Shown here one piece after another: positions 31,942-42,244 of a stretch of 64,000 nucleotides of DNA. The notes below the pieces were generated by a model. The model was not told the origin of the DNA. It did no database searches and saw only the letters and a list, made by a program, of their open reading frames with translations. Origin of the DNA: an uncultured Pseudohongiella sp. (GTDB lineage: Bacteria > Pseudomonadota > Gammaproteobacteria > Pseudomonadales > Pseudohongiellaceae). Both the position numbers and the translations under genes were made by a program. Position 1 is the stretch's first letter. Each line of letters opens with the position of its first letter. The stretch spans positions 620,001 through 684,000 of the forward strand of contig OX638323.1 of NCBI GenBank assembly GCA_951812715.1. Direction: 5' to 3'.

Positions 31942-32037
31942 TGGCTGGCCCCAATGCATGGCGAGCTGGCGCCATCACGGGTAATTACCGGTTTCAAGGA
32001 GCGGCCCCAGCGCAAGACTGGCAAGCGCCATCAAGGG
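31928..32037. repeat. Imperfect 56-bp tandem duplication at the der 5' end
   Basis: The unit starting at 31928 (ATTACTGGTTTCA...) and the unit starting at 31984 (ATTACCGGTTTCA...) align without gaps for about 54 bp, at roughly three-quarters identity by eye. Both keep GGCCCCA and GCGCCATCA at equivalent offsets. The first unit spans the der start codon and its upstream region; the second lies in the bamB-der spacer. Confidence 0.7.
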
Positions 32038-32068
32038 CGATGACGGATTTCATGAAGATTTCGCCGGG

Positions 32069-33235
32069 CTACTGGATAGCCAGCGCCGCCAGCGTTCCGC
32101 TATTGCCGAAAACGTAAAGGCGGCCGCCGGCAGTCAGAATGCCGGCCCGCACGCCGTTGTTGTCCACTCGTGTCCGGCCGACAATACGACCGTCGATCTG
32201 GGAAAGCACGTGGACATAGCCTTCGAAATCGGCCACGGCGATATAGTTGCCAATGGTGGTGGGACCGGTCACTGCCCGGTATTCGAGATCTTCATTGGTC
32301 CACACGATCTCGTCTGAATTATCGCGCACCGCGACTACATGGCCGGAATCAGAACTGAAGTAGAGATTGCCGAAGCCGCGATCGAGACCGTGATAACTGG
32401 AAGCTTCCATGCCCCAGACAATCCTGCCCGTGGCGGTGTCGAAGGCCATGACATTGCCCTGGTAACTCGAAGCAAGCACACGATTGCCGTCCAGCCGCAA
32501 ATCGCCGTCGGCATCGATCACGCGTTCGATATCATAGCGGCCTTCGGGAACGGCAATTCGCTCTTCCCAGCGCCAGATGCCATCGTCCGCGGCGACGGAG
32601 ATCAGGGTGCCGTTGCTGAAACCGGCGATGACGTATCCCTGGGGAGTGATAACCGGCCGATTGGTGCCGCGCAAGGTCAGGGCCGGCAGCGTTGTTTCAT
32701 AAATCCAGCGCCGGGAACCGTCGCCCGCGTCAAGGGCAACCAGCTTGCCGTCCACGGTCTGCGCGACAACCACATCGCCATTGGTTTGCGGCGGTGACAG
32801 CACTTCACTCGAAACCGCGCCACGCCATAGTTCCTCGCCGGTAAACTGATTGAAACTGATGACTTCGGCATTGGCCGTGCCAACCAGCACCAGTCCGCGG
32901 CCGGCGCCGACTCCGCCGGCAATGATTTCATCGTCGAGACGCGTACGCCAGATAACAGCGCCGGACTCGAGCTCGAGTCCGTAAATGTTGCCGTTCTGGC
33001 TCGCGGCAAAAATTCGCTCGCCGTCGATGACCGGAGTCAATTCAAAATAGTCGCTGCCCTGGCCATTGCCGATATCGGCGCTCCAGATTCGGCGCAGTTC
33101 GACTTCCGCGTCGAAATTCCGCAATTCGGCCGGCGGATTCACCTCCTCATCCGCGAACCAGGTAGAAGGATTCAAATTGACGATGGAGCAGCCTGAAAAC
33201 AGCAGCAGAACTAGTAAAGTGAGCCTTTTGATCAT
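32069..33235 (-). CDS. bamB: Outer membrane assembly lipoprotein BamB
   Basis: A 388-residue lipoprotein from MIKRLTLLVLLLFSGCS, with a lipobox (L-F-S-G-C). It forms an eight-bladed PQQ-like propeller with repeats such as GLELESGAVIWRT and ALDAGDGSRRWIYE. It is part of the BAM complex that inserts beta-barrel proteins. A start nine codons earlier would put polar residues before the signal, so the inner ATG was chosen. Gene order yfgM-bamB-der is the standard one. Confidence 0.96.
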   Translation of the reverse strand: MIKRLTLLVLLLFSGCSIVNLNPSTWFADEEVNPPAELRNFDAEVELRRIWSADIGNGQGSDYFELTPVIDGERIFAASQNGNIYGLELESGAVIWRTRLDDEIIAGGVGAGRGLVLVGTANAEVISFNQFTGEELWRGAVSSEVLSPPQTNGDVVVAQTVDGKLVALDAGDGSRRWIYETTLPALTLRGTNRPVITPQGYVIAGFSNGTLISVAADDGIWRWEERIAVPEGRYDIERVIDADGDLRLDGNRVLASSYQGNVMAFDTATGRIVWGMEASSYHGLDRGFGNLYFSSDSGHVVAVRDNSDEIVWTNEDLEYRAVTGPTTIGNYIAVADFEGYVHVLSQIDGRIVGRTRVDNNGVRAGILTAGGRLYVFGNSGTLAALAIQ

Positions 33236-33245
33236 GGCAGATTTC

Positions 33246-33908
33246 TCATTTCCCGGCGCCAAGGTTTTCGAGTTTCATACGCAGTCCGTCGCTAATCGAG
33301 CCTGCATCTTGCGCGGCGAGCCAGGAATCCCGCGCATCCTCCGGTCGGCCAAGACTCAGGTAGATATCTCCCCGCAATTCATGAAAGCCCGGCTCGAAAC
33401 TGCGCGGATCGACACTATTGACGAGCACCAGGGCGCGGTCCGGATCGCCCCGGGCAAGAATGACCCGAACGAGCCGCAATGTGGCTGTTAGCACAAGACC
33501 TTCATCGGCGCCACGCAACAAACTCGTCGAAGGATTGTCGACCACCCATTGCAGGGTTTCCTCGGCAGCGGCAAGATCGCCTGACTGAACCAATTGCTGG
33601 GCGCTGTACAGCGCCGCATATCGCGCATAGATTGAGTTGGCGTGGTCCTCCATCAATTGATCGGTCAGACCGATAATGGCGGCGGCGTCCGGTTGCCGGG
33701 TCGCATCCTCGGGCTGGGCGGCGGCGAGGATTTCTTCATACAAGTCGGATGCGGCTTCGCTGCCGGAAACGCTCGATTGCTGCCAGAAGCTCCAGCCGCC
33801 ATAACCGCCGATGGCAACAATCACGATCAGCAACAGGAACTTGCCATTTTCGTCCCACCACCGTCGCAAGGCTTCTATATTTTCTTCTTCAGCGGCGCTG
33901 AAAGCCAC
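33246..33908 (-). CDS. yfgM: YfgM-like inner-membrane tetratricopeptide protein
   Basis: A 220-residue protein. A short cytosolic N-terminus (EEENIEALRRWWDENG) and one transmembrane helix (about 24-44) precede a periplasmic TPR domain (about 60-220). This is the YfgM architecture; in E. coli it is a SecYEG-associated ancillary chaperone factor. It sits between hisS and bamB as in other gammaproteobacteria. Confidence 0.93.
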   Translation of the reverse strand: MAFSAAEEENIEALRRWWDENGKFLLLIVIVAIGGYGGWSFWQQSSVSGSEAASDLYEEILAAAQPEDATRQPDAAAIIGLTDQLMEDHANSIYARYAALYSAQQLVQSGDLAAAEETLQWVVDNPSTSLLRGADEGLVLTATLRLVRVILARGDPDRALVLVNSVDPRSFEPGFHELRGDIYLSLGRPEDARDSWLAAQDAGSISDGLRMKLENLGAGK

Positions 33909-33955
33909 ATTCTGCTCCTGTACATCAAATTCAACCTCACATTATAGAGCTTGCT

Positions 33956-35245
33956 TCACAAATTTTGTGACAGCAATCTGCCGATTTCCTGCCCGCATTG
34001 ATCGATCGGCGCCAACCGCGGTTCGAAACTGTTGTGCAGGTCGCGCAATTTCACCTGCCGTGGAGGTTCCCCTTCCGCCTGCTCCATGACGACAAGCAAG
34101 CGGGCGTTCATGTCGAAGGCGCGCTTGACCTGTTGCGAGTATTTGCCGCCGCCGCATTGACAGACAATGCGGCGGTCGGGAAATTGCTCACGCAGGCGTC
34201 GCGCGAGAGCCTGGCTTGCAGCGCTGATGGCGCCGCCAATGACAACGATATATACGTCGGCGCGAAATTGCGCGTTGGCGGGTAACTTGCCAAGCGTTTC
34301 CAGCAGCATCGCCAGCCGTTCGACGCCGATGGCGAAACCGGCGGCCGGCGTCGGCCTGCCGCCAAGCTGGGCCACGAGTCCGTCATAGCGGCCGCCGCCG
34401 CAAACCGCGCTCTGGGCGCCAAGGACTTCCGTGGTCCATTCATATACACAGCAATTATAGTAATCGAGGCCGCGGACCAGCGACGGATTTTCGGTAAATC
34501 CAATACCCGCCGCCGCCAGCAATTGCTTGAGGGCGGCATAGTGGGCAACGCTTTCCGGGCTAAGATACTCGGTCATTGCAGGCGCATCCCGCGCCACTTG
34601 ACGGTTGCCGGGATGTTTGCTGTCTAGAATCCGCAAGGGATTGCTGCGGATTCTGCCGCGCGCCGCAGGATCAAGTTCGTCCGCCCGGCTAGCCAGATAT
34701 TCGCCGAGAATCGCACTATAGCGTTCGCGGTCAGCAGCGCTGCCAATGTTGTTCAATTCGAGTTTCAGACTGTCCGCCAGTCCTAGCCGCCGCCAGAATG
34801 CAGCGGACAATTCTATGATTTCGGCGTCGATGTCCGGACCGGCCATGCCAAAGGCTTCAAGGCCGAATTGATGAAACTGGCGATAGCGGCCTTGCTGGGG
34901 CCGTTCGCGCCGAAACATCGGGCCCTGATACCAGAGGCGCTGCTGGCGATTGTAGAGCAGACCATGCTGTTGCGCCGCTCGCACGCAGCCGGCGGTGCCT
35001 TCCGGACGCAGGCTTATATGGTCGCCGCCGGCATCCTCGAAGCTGTACATTTCCTTTTCGACGATATCGGTTACTTCGCCGATAGAACGCTTGAAAAGCT
35101 GCGTCTGCTCAAGTAATGGAAACCTGATCTCGCGGTAACCGCGAGAGCCGGCGACTGCGCGAAAGCAATCTTCAAGATACTGCCAGATGGCGCACTGGTC
35201 AGGGAGAATGTCATTCATTCCCCTTATTGCCTGAAATCTCGCCAT
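33956..35245 (-). CDS. hisS: Histidyl-tRNA synthetase
   Basis: A 429-residue class II synthetase from MARFQAIRGMNDILPD. Motif 2 region MFRRERPQQGRYRQFHQFGLEAFG, the histidine-specific LVRGLDYYNCCVYEW and the C-terminal anticodon-binding domain are clear. Longer upstream reading (48 codons) is not conserved, so ATG 35243-35245 was chosen. It charges tRNA-His. It is followed by yfgM and preceded by ispG at 19 nt spacing. Confidence 0.97.
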   Translation of the reverse strand: MARFQAIRGMNDILPDQCAIWQYLEDCFRAVAGSRGYREIRFPLLEQTQLFKRSIGEVTDIVEKEMYSFEDAGGDHISLRPEGTAGCVRAAQQHGLLYNRQQRLWYQGPMFRRERPQQGRYRQFHQFGLEAFGMAGPDIDAEIIELSAAFWRRLGLADSLKLELNNIGSAADRERYSAILGEYLASRADELDPAARGRIRSNPLRILDSKHPGNRQVARDAPAMTEYLSPESVAHYAALKQLLAAAGIGFTENPSLVRGLDYYNCCVYEWTTEVLGAQSAVCGGGRYDGLVAQLGGRPTPAAGFAIGVERLAMLLETLGKLPANAQFRADVYIVVIGGAISAASQALARRLREQFPDRRIVCQCGGGKYSQQVKRAFDMNARLLVVMEQAEGEPPRQVKLRDLHNSFEPRLAPIDQCGQEIGRLLSQNL

Positions 35246-35264
35246 GAGCTCAGAACATCGACCG

Positions 35265-36377
35265 TCAGGCGCTGGCGATGAGATTACCGGCGGCGGCTTC
35301 CTTTTCCGCCACCCGGCGCCGGACCATGGCTTCCAGTTCGTCGAGCAATTTCTCGTTGCTGATTTTATGATGCGGAACGCCGTCCACATAAGCCAAATTG
35401 GCCGGGCTGGCGCCGGTCAGTCCGATTTCCGCCTCCTTGGCTTCGCCGGGACCATTTACGATACAGCCGATGACGGCGACGTCGATAGGCGCGACGATAT
35501 CTTCCAGCCGCGTTTCGAGTTGATTGACTATGCTTATGACATCGAAGTTCTGCCGCGAGCAACTCGGACAGGCGACCAGGTTGACGCCTTTATGCCGCAA
35601 ACCCAGGCTTTTGAGAATATCGAAGCCAACCTTGATTTCTTCCACCGGATCAGCCGCCAGCGAGACGCGAATGGTGTCACCGATGCCATCCATCAGCAAG
35701 GCGCCCATGCCGATGGCTGACTTGACGGTGCCCCCGCGCTTGCCTCCCGCTTCAGTGATGCCGAGATGAAACGGATAGTCGATCTGGTCCGCGAGTTCGC
35801 GATAGGCGGCCAAAGTCATGTACACATCCGATGATTTCAGACTTATCTTGAAGTCGTGAAATTCGAGCTTGTCGAGTACCTCGATCTGCTGCAATGCGGA
35901 CTCGATCATCGCTGCCGCGCTCGGTTCCTTATATTTGCGCAACAAAGCCTTGCTTAGCGACCCGGCATTGACGCCGATGCGCAGCGGAATGCGTTTGTCC
36001 CTGGCGCTGTTGACCACGGCTCGCACTCGCTCCTCCCGGCCGATATTCCCGGGATTTATGCGCAGGCAATCTACGCCATATTCAAGCACTTTCAGCGCTA
36101 TGCGGTAGTCGAAATGAATATCCGCGACCAGGGGCAACGAAACTCGGCCGCGAATCTCGCGGAAAGCCTCGGCCGCGTCCATGGTCGGCACGGACACTCG
36201 AACGATGTCCGCCCCCGCAGCCGCCAGCCGCCCGATTTGCGCCAGGGTATCCTCGACATCGCAGGTTTCAGTGTTGGTCATGCTTTGTACGGAAATCGGC
36301 GCGTCGCCGCCGACCGGCACATTGCCAACCATGATCCGGCGCGTTTTGCGGCGCTGTATCGCGTGTTGCGCTTTCAT
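35265..36377 (-). CDS. ispG: 4-hydroxy-3-methylbut-2-enyl-diphosphate synthase (IspG/GcpE)
   Basis: A 370-residue enzyme from [15 protein letters not shown]. The TIM-barrel part has [15 protein letters not shown]. The 4Fe-4S ligands are in [12 protein letters not shown] and [14 protein letters not shown]. It makes HMBPP in the MEP isoprenoid pathway and depends on Fe-S supply from the upstream ISC genes. Its ATG overlaps the rodZ stop (36374-36377), so the two are translationally coupled. A frame open 46 codons further up overlaps rodZ and is not conserved. Confidence 0.97.
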   Translation of the reverse strand: MKAQHAIQRRKTRRIMVGNVPVGGDAPISVQSMTNTETCDVEDTLAQIGRLAAAGADIVRVSVPTMDAAEAFREIRGRVSLPLVADIHFDYRIALKVLEYGVDCLRINPGNIGREERVRAVVNSARDKRIPLRIGVNAGSLSKALLRKYKEPSAAAMIESALQQIEVLDKLEFHDFKISLKSSDVYMTLAAYRELADQIDYPFHLGITEAGGKRGGTVKSAIGMGALLMDGIGDTIRVSLAADPVEEIKVGFDILKSLGLRHKGVNLVACPSCSRQNFDVISIVNQLETRLEDIVAPIDVAVIGCIVNGPGEAKEAEIGLTGASPANLAYVDGVPHHKISNEKLLDELEAMVRRRVAEKEAAAGNLIASA

Positions 36378-36961
36378 AGCTGAAACTCCTTGCCGTTGCG
36401 CCGTCCCGGAGCGAACACCGGGATGCCGGCAGCGATGCCGAAAGCCGAAAACGCCCACCAGGCAGCGGCGGCGACAGTACCGGCAAGCACCACTATCAAG
36501 AGCAGCACTAACCAATTACGCTTGAATCGCGCCGGCACTGAATTCGCTGAATTGTTCTGGTAAGTGACTTGTGCGCTGGACCGTAGATACGCCGCCATCA
36601 CCTGCTCCACATTCAGGCCGAGCAATAGCGCATAGCTCTTCAAATATCCTTTCACATAGACCTCGCCGGGTAACTTGCCGTACTCGCCGGTTTCCATCGC
36701 ACGTACAAAGTGCTCGGTCAGATGCAGTCTATCGGATATTTCGGAAATGCTCAGTCCGAGTTGTGCTCGCGCCTCGACCAATAATTCGCCGACGTTGGGC
36801 GCCAATGTTACGGATTTCTCCACGGAATCCCGGCCCACCGCACTATCTTGCCTTGTTTCGACATCCGATCCCGCACCGGTTTCCGTCTCCGCCGGGGCAT
36901 CTTGCTCCGGCTCCAGCGATCGCTCGCCCGGCGTGGAATCCTGTTCGTCATTCCTCATCAA
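36374..36961 (-). CDS. rodZ: RodZ-like helix-turn-helix membrane protein, short form
   Basis: A 195-residue protein. An acidic N-terminal tail (1-52) leads into the RodZ-type XRE helix-turn-helix ([23 protein letters not shown], only part shown) with [15 protein letters not shown], then one transmembrane helix (about 148-170). It stops about 20 residues after the helix. RodZ usually carries a periplasmic beta domain of 100 or more residues, which is absent. It should still link MreB to the membrane through the HTH. Position between pilF and ispG is the conserved one. Confidence 0.87.
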   Translation of the reverse strand: MMRNDEQDSTPGERSLEPEQDAPAETETGAGSDVETRQDSAVGRDSVEKSVTLAPNVGELLVEARAQLGLSISEISDRLHLTEHFVRAMETGEYGKLPGEVYVKGYLKSYALLLGLNVEQVMAAYLRSSAQVTYQNNSANSVPARFKRNWLVLLLIVVLAGTVAAAAWWAFSAFGIAAGIPVFAPGRRNGKEFQL

Positions 36962-37754
36962 TCAGTTCCAGGTATGCTCGGAATTCCGCTGTTGCGGGAT
37001 ACAGTTTACCGAGAATTGACCCAAATTCCTCTACTTCTCCTATATTTCCAGACTGGCTGGCGATTCTGGCGCCCGCCAGTAACGCCTTGGGACCGTGGGG
37101 CAGACGTTGCCTTTGGGCGAAGTTCAAATAGTCGCCGTACAGCCGCCGGGCCGCGTCCAGATTCCCGTCTCTCAGGTGCAGCAGGGATAGTTCCAGCGCT
37201 GCCAATGGCAGTTCGCCATCTTGACGCAACGCGGCGGCGAACGCTTGCCGCGCTGCAACCTGACGCTGCTGGCGCAGCAAGGATCTGCCCAGATTCTCCA
37301 AGGCATGGCCGCGACCCTGATAGCGCGCGTCGGCGGCCGCGGCGCGAAATTGCTCCGCGGCTTCCCGGTTGCGCCCGAGCGAGTGCAGCAGCACACCCAA
37401 ATTGTTACGTATGGCTGCATCGTTCCGCCCAAGCCGCAGGCCATGCCTGAAGTGCCGTTCCGCCAGCTCGAAATCATTTTCCGCGGCGGCGATCAATGCG
37501 GCGACGTGGTGGTATTCCGCCTGTCGCGAACTAATTGCCCGGACATTGTCCAGGTGATGCCGGGCGGAGGCAAGATCGCCCGCCTCGAAATAGCCCTTGG
37601 CCAGCGCCAGGTAATCCCGCATTGCCACTTCACCGGTGGCGCGGCCCGAACCGCCATTCGGCGAGCTGACGCAGGCGGTCAAGACCAGCGCGTGGAAGAG
37701 AATTGCACAGCGCAGGGCAAACGCCGGCCAACTGTTCGCGTACGCTCGATTCAT
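36948..37754 (-). CDS. pilF: PilF/PilW-type lipoprotein with TPR repeats
   Basis: A 268-residue lipoprotein from MNRAYANSW, with a lipobox near LVLTAC. TPR units follow (YLALAKGYFEAGDLASARHH, ELAERHFRHGLRLGRNDAAIRNNLGVLLHSLGR in two runs). In Pseudomonas and Neisseria this protein localises and assembles the PilQ secretin for type IV pili. No other pilus genes are in the window. It overlaps the rodZ start by 14 nt and the rlmN stop by 4 nt. Confidence 0.9.
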   Translation of the reverse strand: MNRAYANSWPAFALRCAILFHALVLTACVSSPNGGSGRATGEVAMRDYLALAKGYFEAGDLASARHHLDNVRAISSRQAEYHHVAALIAAAENDFELAERHFRHGLRLGRNDAAIRNNLGVLLHSLGRNREAAEQFRAAAADARYQGRGHALENLGRSLLRQQRQVAARQAFAAALRQDGELPLAALELSLLHLRDGNLDAARRLYGDYLNFAQRQRLPHGPKALLAGARIASQSGNIGEVEEFGSILGKLYPATAEFRAYLELIDEE

Positions 37755-38932
37755 CGCGCCGACCCTTGCGGCCCGGCCGCTTGCCGGCAATCGCCCCGCC
37801 CGCCGTGGATGAGCCTGGCGGTCGGGTTTGCGGCCTCTCCCTGCCGCGGAACGCGCTCCCGGCGACGGGTCTGATCGCGCACGGCGCCGACCAATTGGCC
37901 GCATGCCGCGGCGATTTCGTCGGCGCGGGTGCTGCGAACGGTTACCGTAAAACCGCCATCCTGCAGGATTTTCCGGAAATTGCTGATCGAAGTCGCGCTT
38001 GGACGCCGGTAAGCGACTTCACTGAATTCGTTAAAAGGAATGAGATTGATCTTGCAGGGAAAATCGCGCAGCAGTTCGGCGAGTTCGCGGGCGTGCCGCC
38101 GATGGTCGTTGACGCCTCGAATCAGCGTATATTCGACAAAAGGCTCACGATTTTCGCCCAATCCAGAGCTATAGCTCCTTGCCGCGTCAAGCAACGTGGC
38201 AATGGGGTATTTTCGATTCAGCGGAACCAGTTCGCCGCGCAATTCATCATTGGGCGCGTGCAGGGAAATCGCCAGCGCGACATCGGTGCGCTCCCGCATG
38301 CGTTCAATGCCCGGAACCACGCCGGCGGTACTGATCGTTACCCGCCGCTTGGACAAGCCGTAAGCATAATCGTCCAGCATCAAGTCGACCGCATCCATGA
38401 CATTGTCAAAATTGAGCAGCGGCTCTCCCATTCCCATGAACACTACATTCGTTACCGGTGGGCCGTCGCCATTCTCGAAACTGCCAAGTTCGCGCCGCGC
38501 CAGCCAGAGCTGCCCAATTATTTCCGCCGCGGTCAGATTGCTGTCGAAGCCCTGCTTGCCTGTGGCGCAGAAGCTGCAATCCAGAATGCAGCCGGCCTGG
38601 GAGGACACGCATAGCGTGCCTCGCCCGGCATCGGGGATATAGACCATTTCCACGGAACTGCCGCTGGCCACGCGCACGATCCATTTCACGCAGCCGTCTC
38701 CCGCATCGTGCCGGCTCGCGAGTTCCGGCGGCGCGAGCAGCGTCTCCCGCGCCAGACGTTCGCGAAATGGCTTGCTGATGTCGGTCATGGCGCCGAAATC
38801 GACCACACCGCGCCGGTGCATCCAGCGCAATAGCTGGCGCGCGCGATAAGGTTTTTCCCCCATGCCTTCCAGCAAGGCGGTCAACTTGTCCGGATTCAGT
38901 CCAAGCAGATTTGGCCTGGTGGCTTTCGACAT
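37751..38932 (-). CDS. rlmN: Dual-specificity 23S rRNA/tRNA methyltransferase RlmN
   Basis: A 393-residue radical SAM enzyme from MSKATRPNLLGLN. The 4Fe-4S CxxxCxxC motif reads CILDCSFCATGKQGF. NVVFMGMGEPLLNFDNV and the C-terminal conserved Cys region are typical. It methylates C2 of A2503 in 23S rRNA and A37 in some tRNAs. Upstream reading of 40 codons overlaps ndk and is not conserved. It lies between ndk and pilF as expected. Confidence 0.96.
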   Translation of the reverse strand: MSKATRPNLLGLNPDKLTALLEGMGEKPYRARQLLRWMHRRGVVDFGAMTDISKPFRERLARETLLAPPELASRHDAGDGCVKWIVRVASGSSVEMVYIPDAGRGTLCVSSQAGCILDCSFCATGKQGFDSNLTAAEIIGQLWLARRELGSFENGDGPPVTNVVFMGMGEPLLNFDNVMDAVDLMLDDYAYGLSKRRVTISTAGVVPGIERMRERTDVALAISLHAPNDELRGELVPLNRKYPIATLLDAARSYSSGLGENREPFVEYTLIRGVNDHRRHARELAELLRDFPCKINLIPFNEFSEVAYRRPSATSISNFRKILQDGGFTVTVRSTRADEIAAACGQLVGAVRDQTRRRERVPRQGEAANPTARLIHGGRGDCRQAAGPQGSAR

Positions 38933-38969
38933 TGGCGAACCACCTCCTGGTTTGCCCAGCGGCCCGGAA

Positions 38970-39386
38970 TCAGATATCCATGGCCGCGAAAAAGTAAGCG
39001 ACTTCCCTTTCCGCCGAGGCGGGCGAATCGGAACCATGCACGGCGTTCGCATCGATGGACTTCGCGAAATCGGCGCGGATCGTTCCGGACGGGGCTTCGG
39101 CTGGATTGGTCGGCCCCATCAGGTTGCGGTTGAGGACAATGGCGTCTTCCCCTTCCAGCACCTGCACCATGACCGGTCCCGAGGTCATGAATCGGATCAG
39201 ATCCTCATAAAACGGCTTGCCCTTGTGTTCGGCATAAAAGCCGCCGGCGGTCCGCTCGTTTAATCGCAGCATTTTCGCCGCCACGATTCGCAGTCCGGCC
39301 CGCTCGAAGCGGCTGTAGATTTCACCAATTACATTTCTGCCAACGGCGTCTGGTTTAATAATAGACAAAGTGCGCTGAATCGCCAT
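38970..39386 (-). CDS. ndk: Nucleoside diphosphate kinase
   Basis: A 138-residue protein with [16 protein letters not shown] start ([18 protein letters not shown]), the phosphate-site segment [18 protein letters not shown], and the phosphorylated His in NAVHGSDS. It balances cytosolic NTP pools. It is slightly shorter than the common 141-143 residues at the C-terminus. Standard place between iscX and rlmN. Confidence 0.98.
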   Translation of the reverse strand: MAIQRTLSIIKPDAVGRNVIGEIYSRFERAGLRIVAAKMLRLNERTAGGFYAEHKGKPFYEDLIRFMTSGPVMVQVLEGEDAIVLNRNLMGPTNPAEAPSGTIRADFAKSIDANAVHGSDSPASAEREVAYFFAAMDI

Positions 39387-39468
39387 CGTAATTCCCCAAA
39401 ATTTCCGAGCGGGCGGATTATACGGTCAATCGCCGCGGGAAGCTAAGCGATGTCGCAAGGCGGCCGCT

Positions 39469-39666
39469 TCAGTCGGCCGCCTCCTCGATCCACGCCATCT
39501 GAATGGCTTCGAGAATCTTTTCGCCGCTGCGGGTGGGATCGTCATCGAAATCCTCCAACTCGCAAATCCAGCGATGCATATCGACGAAATTGACGTATTG
39601 CGGATCGATATCTGGATACCTGTCCGCCAGTTCAATTGCGATATCGTTTACGTCGGTCCACTTCAT
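39469..39666 (-). CDS. iscX: Fe-S assembly protein IscX
   Basis: A 65-residue acidic protein from [19 protein letters not shown], with DPxxVxFxDLHxWI-like [14 protein letters not shown] and [10 protein letters not shown]. It binds IscS and modulates cluster assembly. The upstream frame is open for 60 codons but shows no conservation, and the ATG at 39664-39666 matches the family start with GAGGAAAA just before it. A 183-nt spacer separates it from fdx. Confidence 0.95.
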   Translation of the reverse strand: MKWTDVNDIAIELADRYPDIDPQYVNFVDMHRWICELEDFDDDPTRSGEKILEAIQMAWIEEAAD

Positions 39667-39849
39667 GCGTTTTTCCTCGAAACAAAATTCAACATGGATA
39701 AGGAAGCTCTGACTCGGCTGAGCTCGCTCACGGCACATGTATGCGCCGCCGGACTCAGTGGCGCCAGCCAGTGAATCCGGAAGCAAAACAAATCCCGCTT
39801 TTGTTTTGCGCGGCCAGACAATTCCATGGCAGGAATTGCCAGGCATGGA

Positions 39850-40188
39850 TTAGTGCTCTTCGGACACCATGTTTATCGTGTATTTCGGTATTTCCACCAC
39901 CAGATCCTCATCGGCGACGATCGCCTGGCAGCTCAGGCGCGATTCGGGTTCGAGCCCCCAGGCCTTGTCAAGATAATCTTCCTCGTTTTCCTCGGGATCC
40001 TCCAGCGAATAATAGCCTTCGCGGAGAACCACATGGCAGGTAGTGCAGGCGCAGGATTTTTCACAGGCGTGTTCAATGCGGATCTTCTCGCGCAATGCGG
40101 CATCAAGGATGCTGATACCTGGCTCTGCTTCGATCTCGGCTCCTTCCGGACAGATCGTTTCGTGTGGCAATATCGTTATCTTCGGCAT
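39850..40188 (-). CDS. fdx: ISC-type 2Fe-2S ferredoxin
   Basis: A 112-residue adrenodoxin-like ferredoxin. Cluster cysteines lie in HACEKSCACTTCHVVL and a distal SRLSCQAIV. It supplies electrons for cluster assembly on IscU. It follows hscA by 18 nt in the isc operon. Confidence 0.97.
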   Translation of the reverse strand: MPKITILPHETICPEGAEIEAEPGISILDAALREKIRIEHACEKSCACTTCHVVLREGYYSLEDPEENEEDYLDKAWGLEPESRLSCQAIVADEDLVVEIPKYTINMVSEEH

Positions 40189-40206
40189 GTCGCAATCCCC
40201 GGACAG

Positions 40207-42078
40207 TCAGTCTGACTGGCTTTCCATCGCATCGATGGACTCTCCGCGCAAGGCGGCGCCTACGGTCATATTCATTCGCCTTGCGGCAAAATCCTTGCTG
40301 ACGTTGTTGAGTTGCTCGGTGCGCTCCTCGATCAACGCCGCGCTTTCCCCCGCCATGGCCTTGCGAAGATCATCCATGGCTCGGTCTATAGCCGCGTGTT
40401 CATCAACTTCGAGCAATTCGGCATCCTCGCCAATCGCGCCATCGATCGCATCCATCAGCCGCGTCGCCTCCAGTCGCGCTTCGCGCAAAGCGCGCGCGGC
40501 CATGTCCGACCGGGCATGGTCATGGGATTCCTTGAGCATTTTCTCTACCTGGTCGAGGTCCAGACCGAAACTCGGTTTGACCAGGACTTCCGCCTTGCGG
40601 CCGGTGCTGGCCTCTTCGGCGAAGACACTGAGCAAGCCGTCGGCGTCGACCTGGAAAGTCACTTTCACTTTCGCCGCCCCGGCCACCATCGGCGGAATTC
40701 CCTGTAAACTGAAACGCGCCAGCGAGCGGCATTCGCTGACAAGTTCCCGCTCTCCTTGCACCACATGGAGCGCCATGGCGGTCTGCCCATCCTTGTAAGT
40801 CGTGAATTCCTGCGATTTGGACACTGGAATGGCGGTATTGCGGTGGATGATCTTTTCTACCAGTTCGCCCATGGTCTCAATTCCCAGGGACAGCGGATTG
40901 ACATCAAGCAACAGAAAATCGTCTGCCGGCTGGTTACCGGCGAGCACTTCAGCCTGGATGCCCGCGCCAATGGCGACTACCCGGTCCGGATCGATATCCT
41001 GCAAGGGATTGCGGCCGAAATACTCCGCTACCGCGCGGCGAATCAGCGGCATCCGCGTAGCGCCGCCGACCAGCAGCACATTGTCGATGTCGCCGGTTTC
41101 CATGCCGGCATCGCGCAATACGCGGCGGCAGGCCAGAATCGTGCGCCGCACCAGCGTCGCGGCCAGTTTGGCGAATTCCGCGGCGCTCAAGCTGAAACGC
41201 GAACCACCCCAGATCAGTTCGGCCTGCGTAGCCACGGACAAGGTTTCTCTTGCTCGATTCGCCGCCCGCAGCATGGTGGGATAGTCCTGCGGCGCAATTT
41301 CTTCCATCCCGCATTGCCGCGCCAGCCAGTCCGCGACCAGCCTATCGAAATCATCGCCCCCGAGCGCGGTATCGCCACCCGTGGCGAGTACTTCGAATAC
41401 GCCTTTTTGCAGACTCAACAGGGACACGTCGAAGGTGCCGCCGCCGAGGTCGAAGACGATGATATTGCCATGATCTTTCGAATCCAGCCCATAAGCTACC
41501 GCCGCCGCGGTCGGCTCGTTCAGCAAGCGCAAGACCTTGATGTCGGCGAGACTGGCGGCATACCGCGTTTGCTGTCGCTGGGCATCGTTGAAATAGGCCG
41601 GTACGGTGATGACGGCGCCTTCGATGGCCTCCCCGATCCGGTCTTCCGCCCGGCGCGCCAGCGCCCGCAGAATATCGGCGGAAACCTCCGCCGGATCTCT
41701 GGCGCCTGCCGCTGTCAGAAAAGCCGGAGCATGCGTGTCCCGCGCGGGGTCGAACCGGTATTGGCGGTAATCGCCGCTGCCGGTCAATTCGTCAAAACCC
41801 TTGCCGAGCGCCCGCTTTACCGAAGCGATCACATTGGCCGGGTCAGCAGCGGCCTGCTCCTTTGCCGCCGCGCCAACGCCGATAACTCCATCGACGCCGT
41901 AATGCACCACGGAAGGCAGCAGATGCGCACCGCCAGCATCGGCCAGGGTCCGCACCTCACCGCCGATACTGGTGGCAATCAGGGAATTGGTAGTGCCCAG
42001 GTCGATGCCTGCCGCGCGTTTGCGAGCGGTGCGCCGCGTCGGACTGCCGCCGGGCTCTGATATCTGTAACAAACTCAT
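40207..42078 (-). CDS. hscA: Fe-S cluster chaperone HscA (specialised Hsp70)
   Basis: A 623-residue Hsp70. The nucleotide-binding domain starts [14 protein letters not shown] and contains [15 protein letters not shown] and [13 protein letters not shown]. The substrate-binding domain (from about residue 400) ends acidic. It takes clusters from IscU with HscB. It is separated from hscB by an unusual 166-nt spacer with a hairpin around the start, unlike the tight spacing elsewhere in the operon. Confidence 0.97.
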   Translation of the reverse strand: MSLLQISEPGGSPTRRTARKRAAGIDLGTTNSLIATSIGGEVRTLADAGGAHLLPSVVHYGVDGVIGVGAAAKEQAAADPANVIASVKRALGKGFDELTGSGDYRQYRFDPARDTHAPAFLTAAGARDPAEVSADILRALARRAEDRIGEAIEGAVITVPAYFNDAQRQQTRYAASLADIKVLRLLNEPTAAAVAYGLDSKDHGNIIVFDLGGGTFDVSLLSLQKGVFEVLATGGDTALGGDDFDRLVADWLARQCGMEEIAPQDYPTMLRAANRARETLSVATQAELIWGGSRFSLSAAEFAKLAATLVRRTILACRRVLRDAGMETGDIDNVLLVGGATRMPLIRRAVAEYFGRNPLQDIDPDRVVAIGAGIQAEVLAGNQPADDFLLLDVNPLSLGIETMGELVEKIIHRNTAIPVSKSQEFTTYKDGQTAMALHVVQGERELVSECRSLARFSLQGIPPMVAGAAKVKVTFQVDADGLLSVFAEEASTGRKAEVLVKPSFGLDLDQVEKMLKESHDHARSDMAARALREARLEATRLMDAIDGAIGEDAELLEVDEHAAIDRAMDDLRKAMAGESAALIEERTEQLNNVSKDFAARRMNMTVGAALRGESIDAMESQSD

Positions 42079-42244
42079 GCGCTGGCTGCCTTGAAAATTC
42101 CATGAACTATTCCTTTCCGGGAATTGTTCATTATCGCAAAACCAAAGCGTTACTTTATTTTGCTCGGTAATTCAATGCCTTGCGTCACTAAATTCGGCAG
42201 CACATCCATGCGCCGCACGGCAGCTCCAAAAAATCGGAGCTATC

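Noticed and set aside
42150..42209. A 19-residue open frame on the minus strand between hscB and hscA
   Set aside because: Too short to assess, with no clear ribosome-binding site; kept only as part of the spacer finding.
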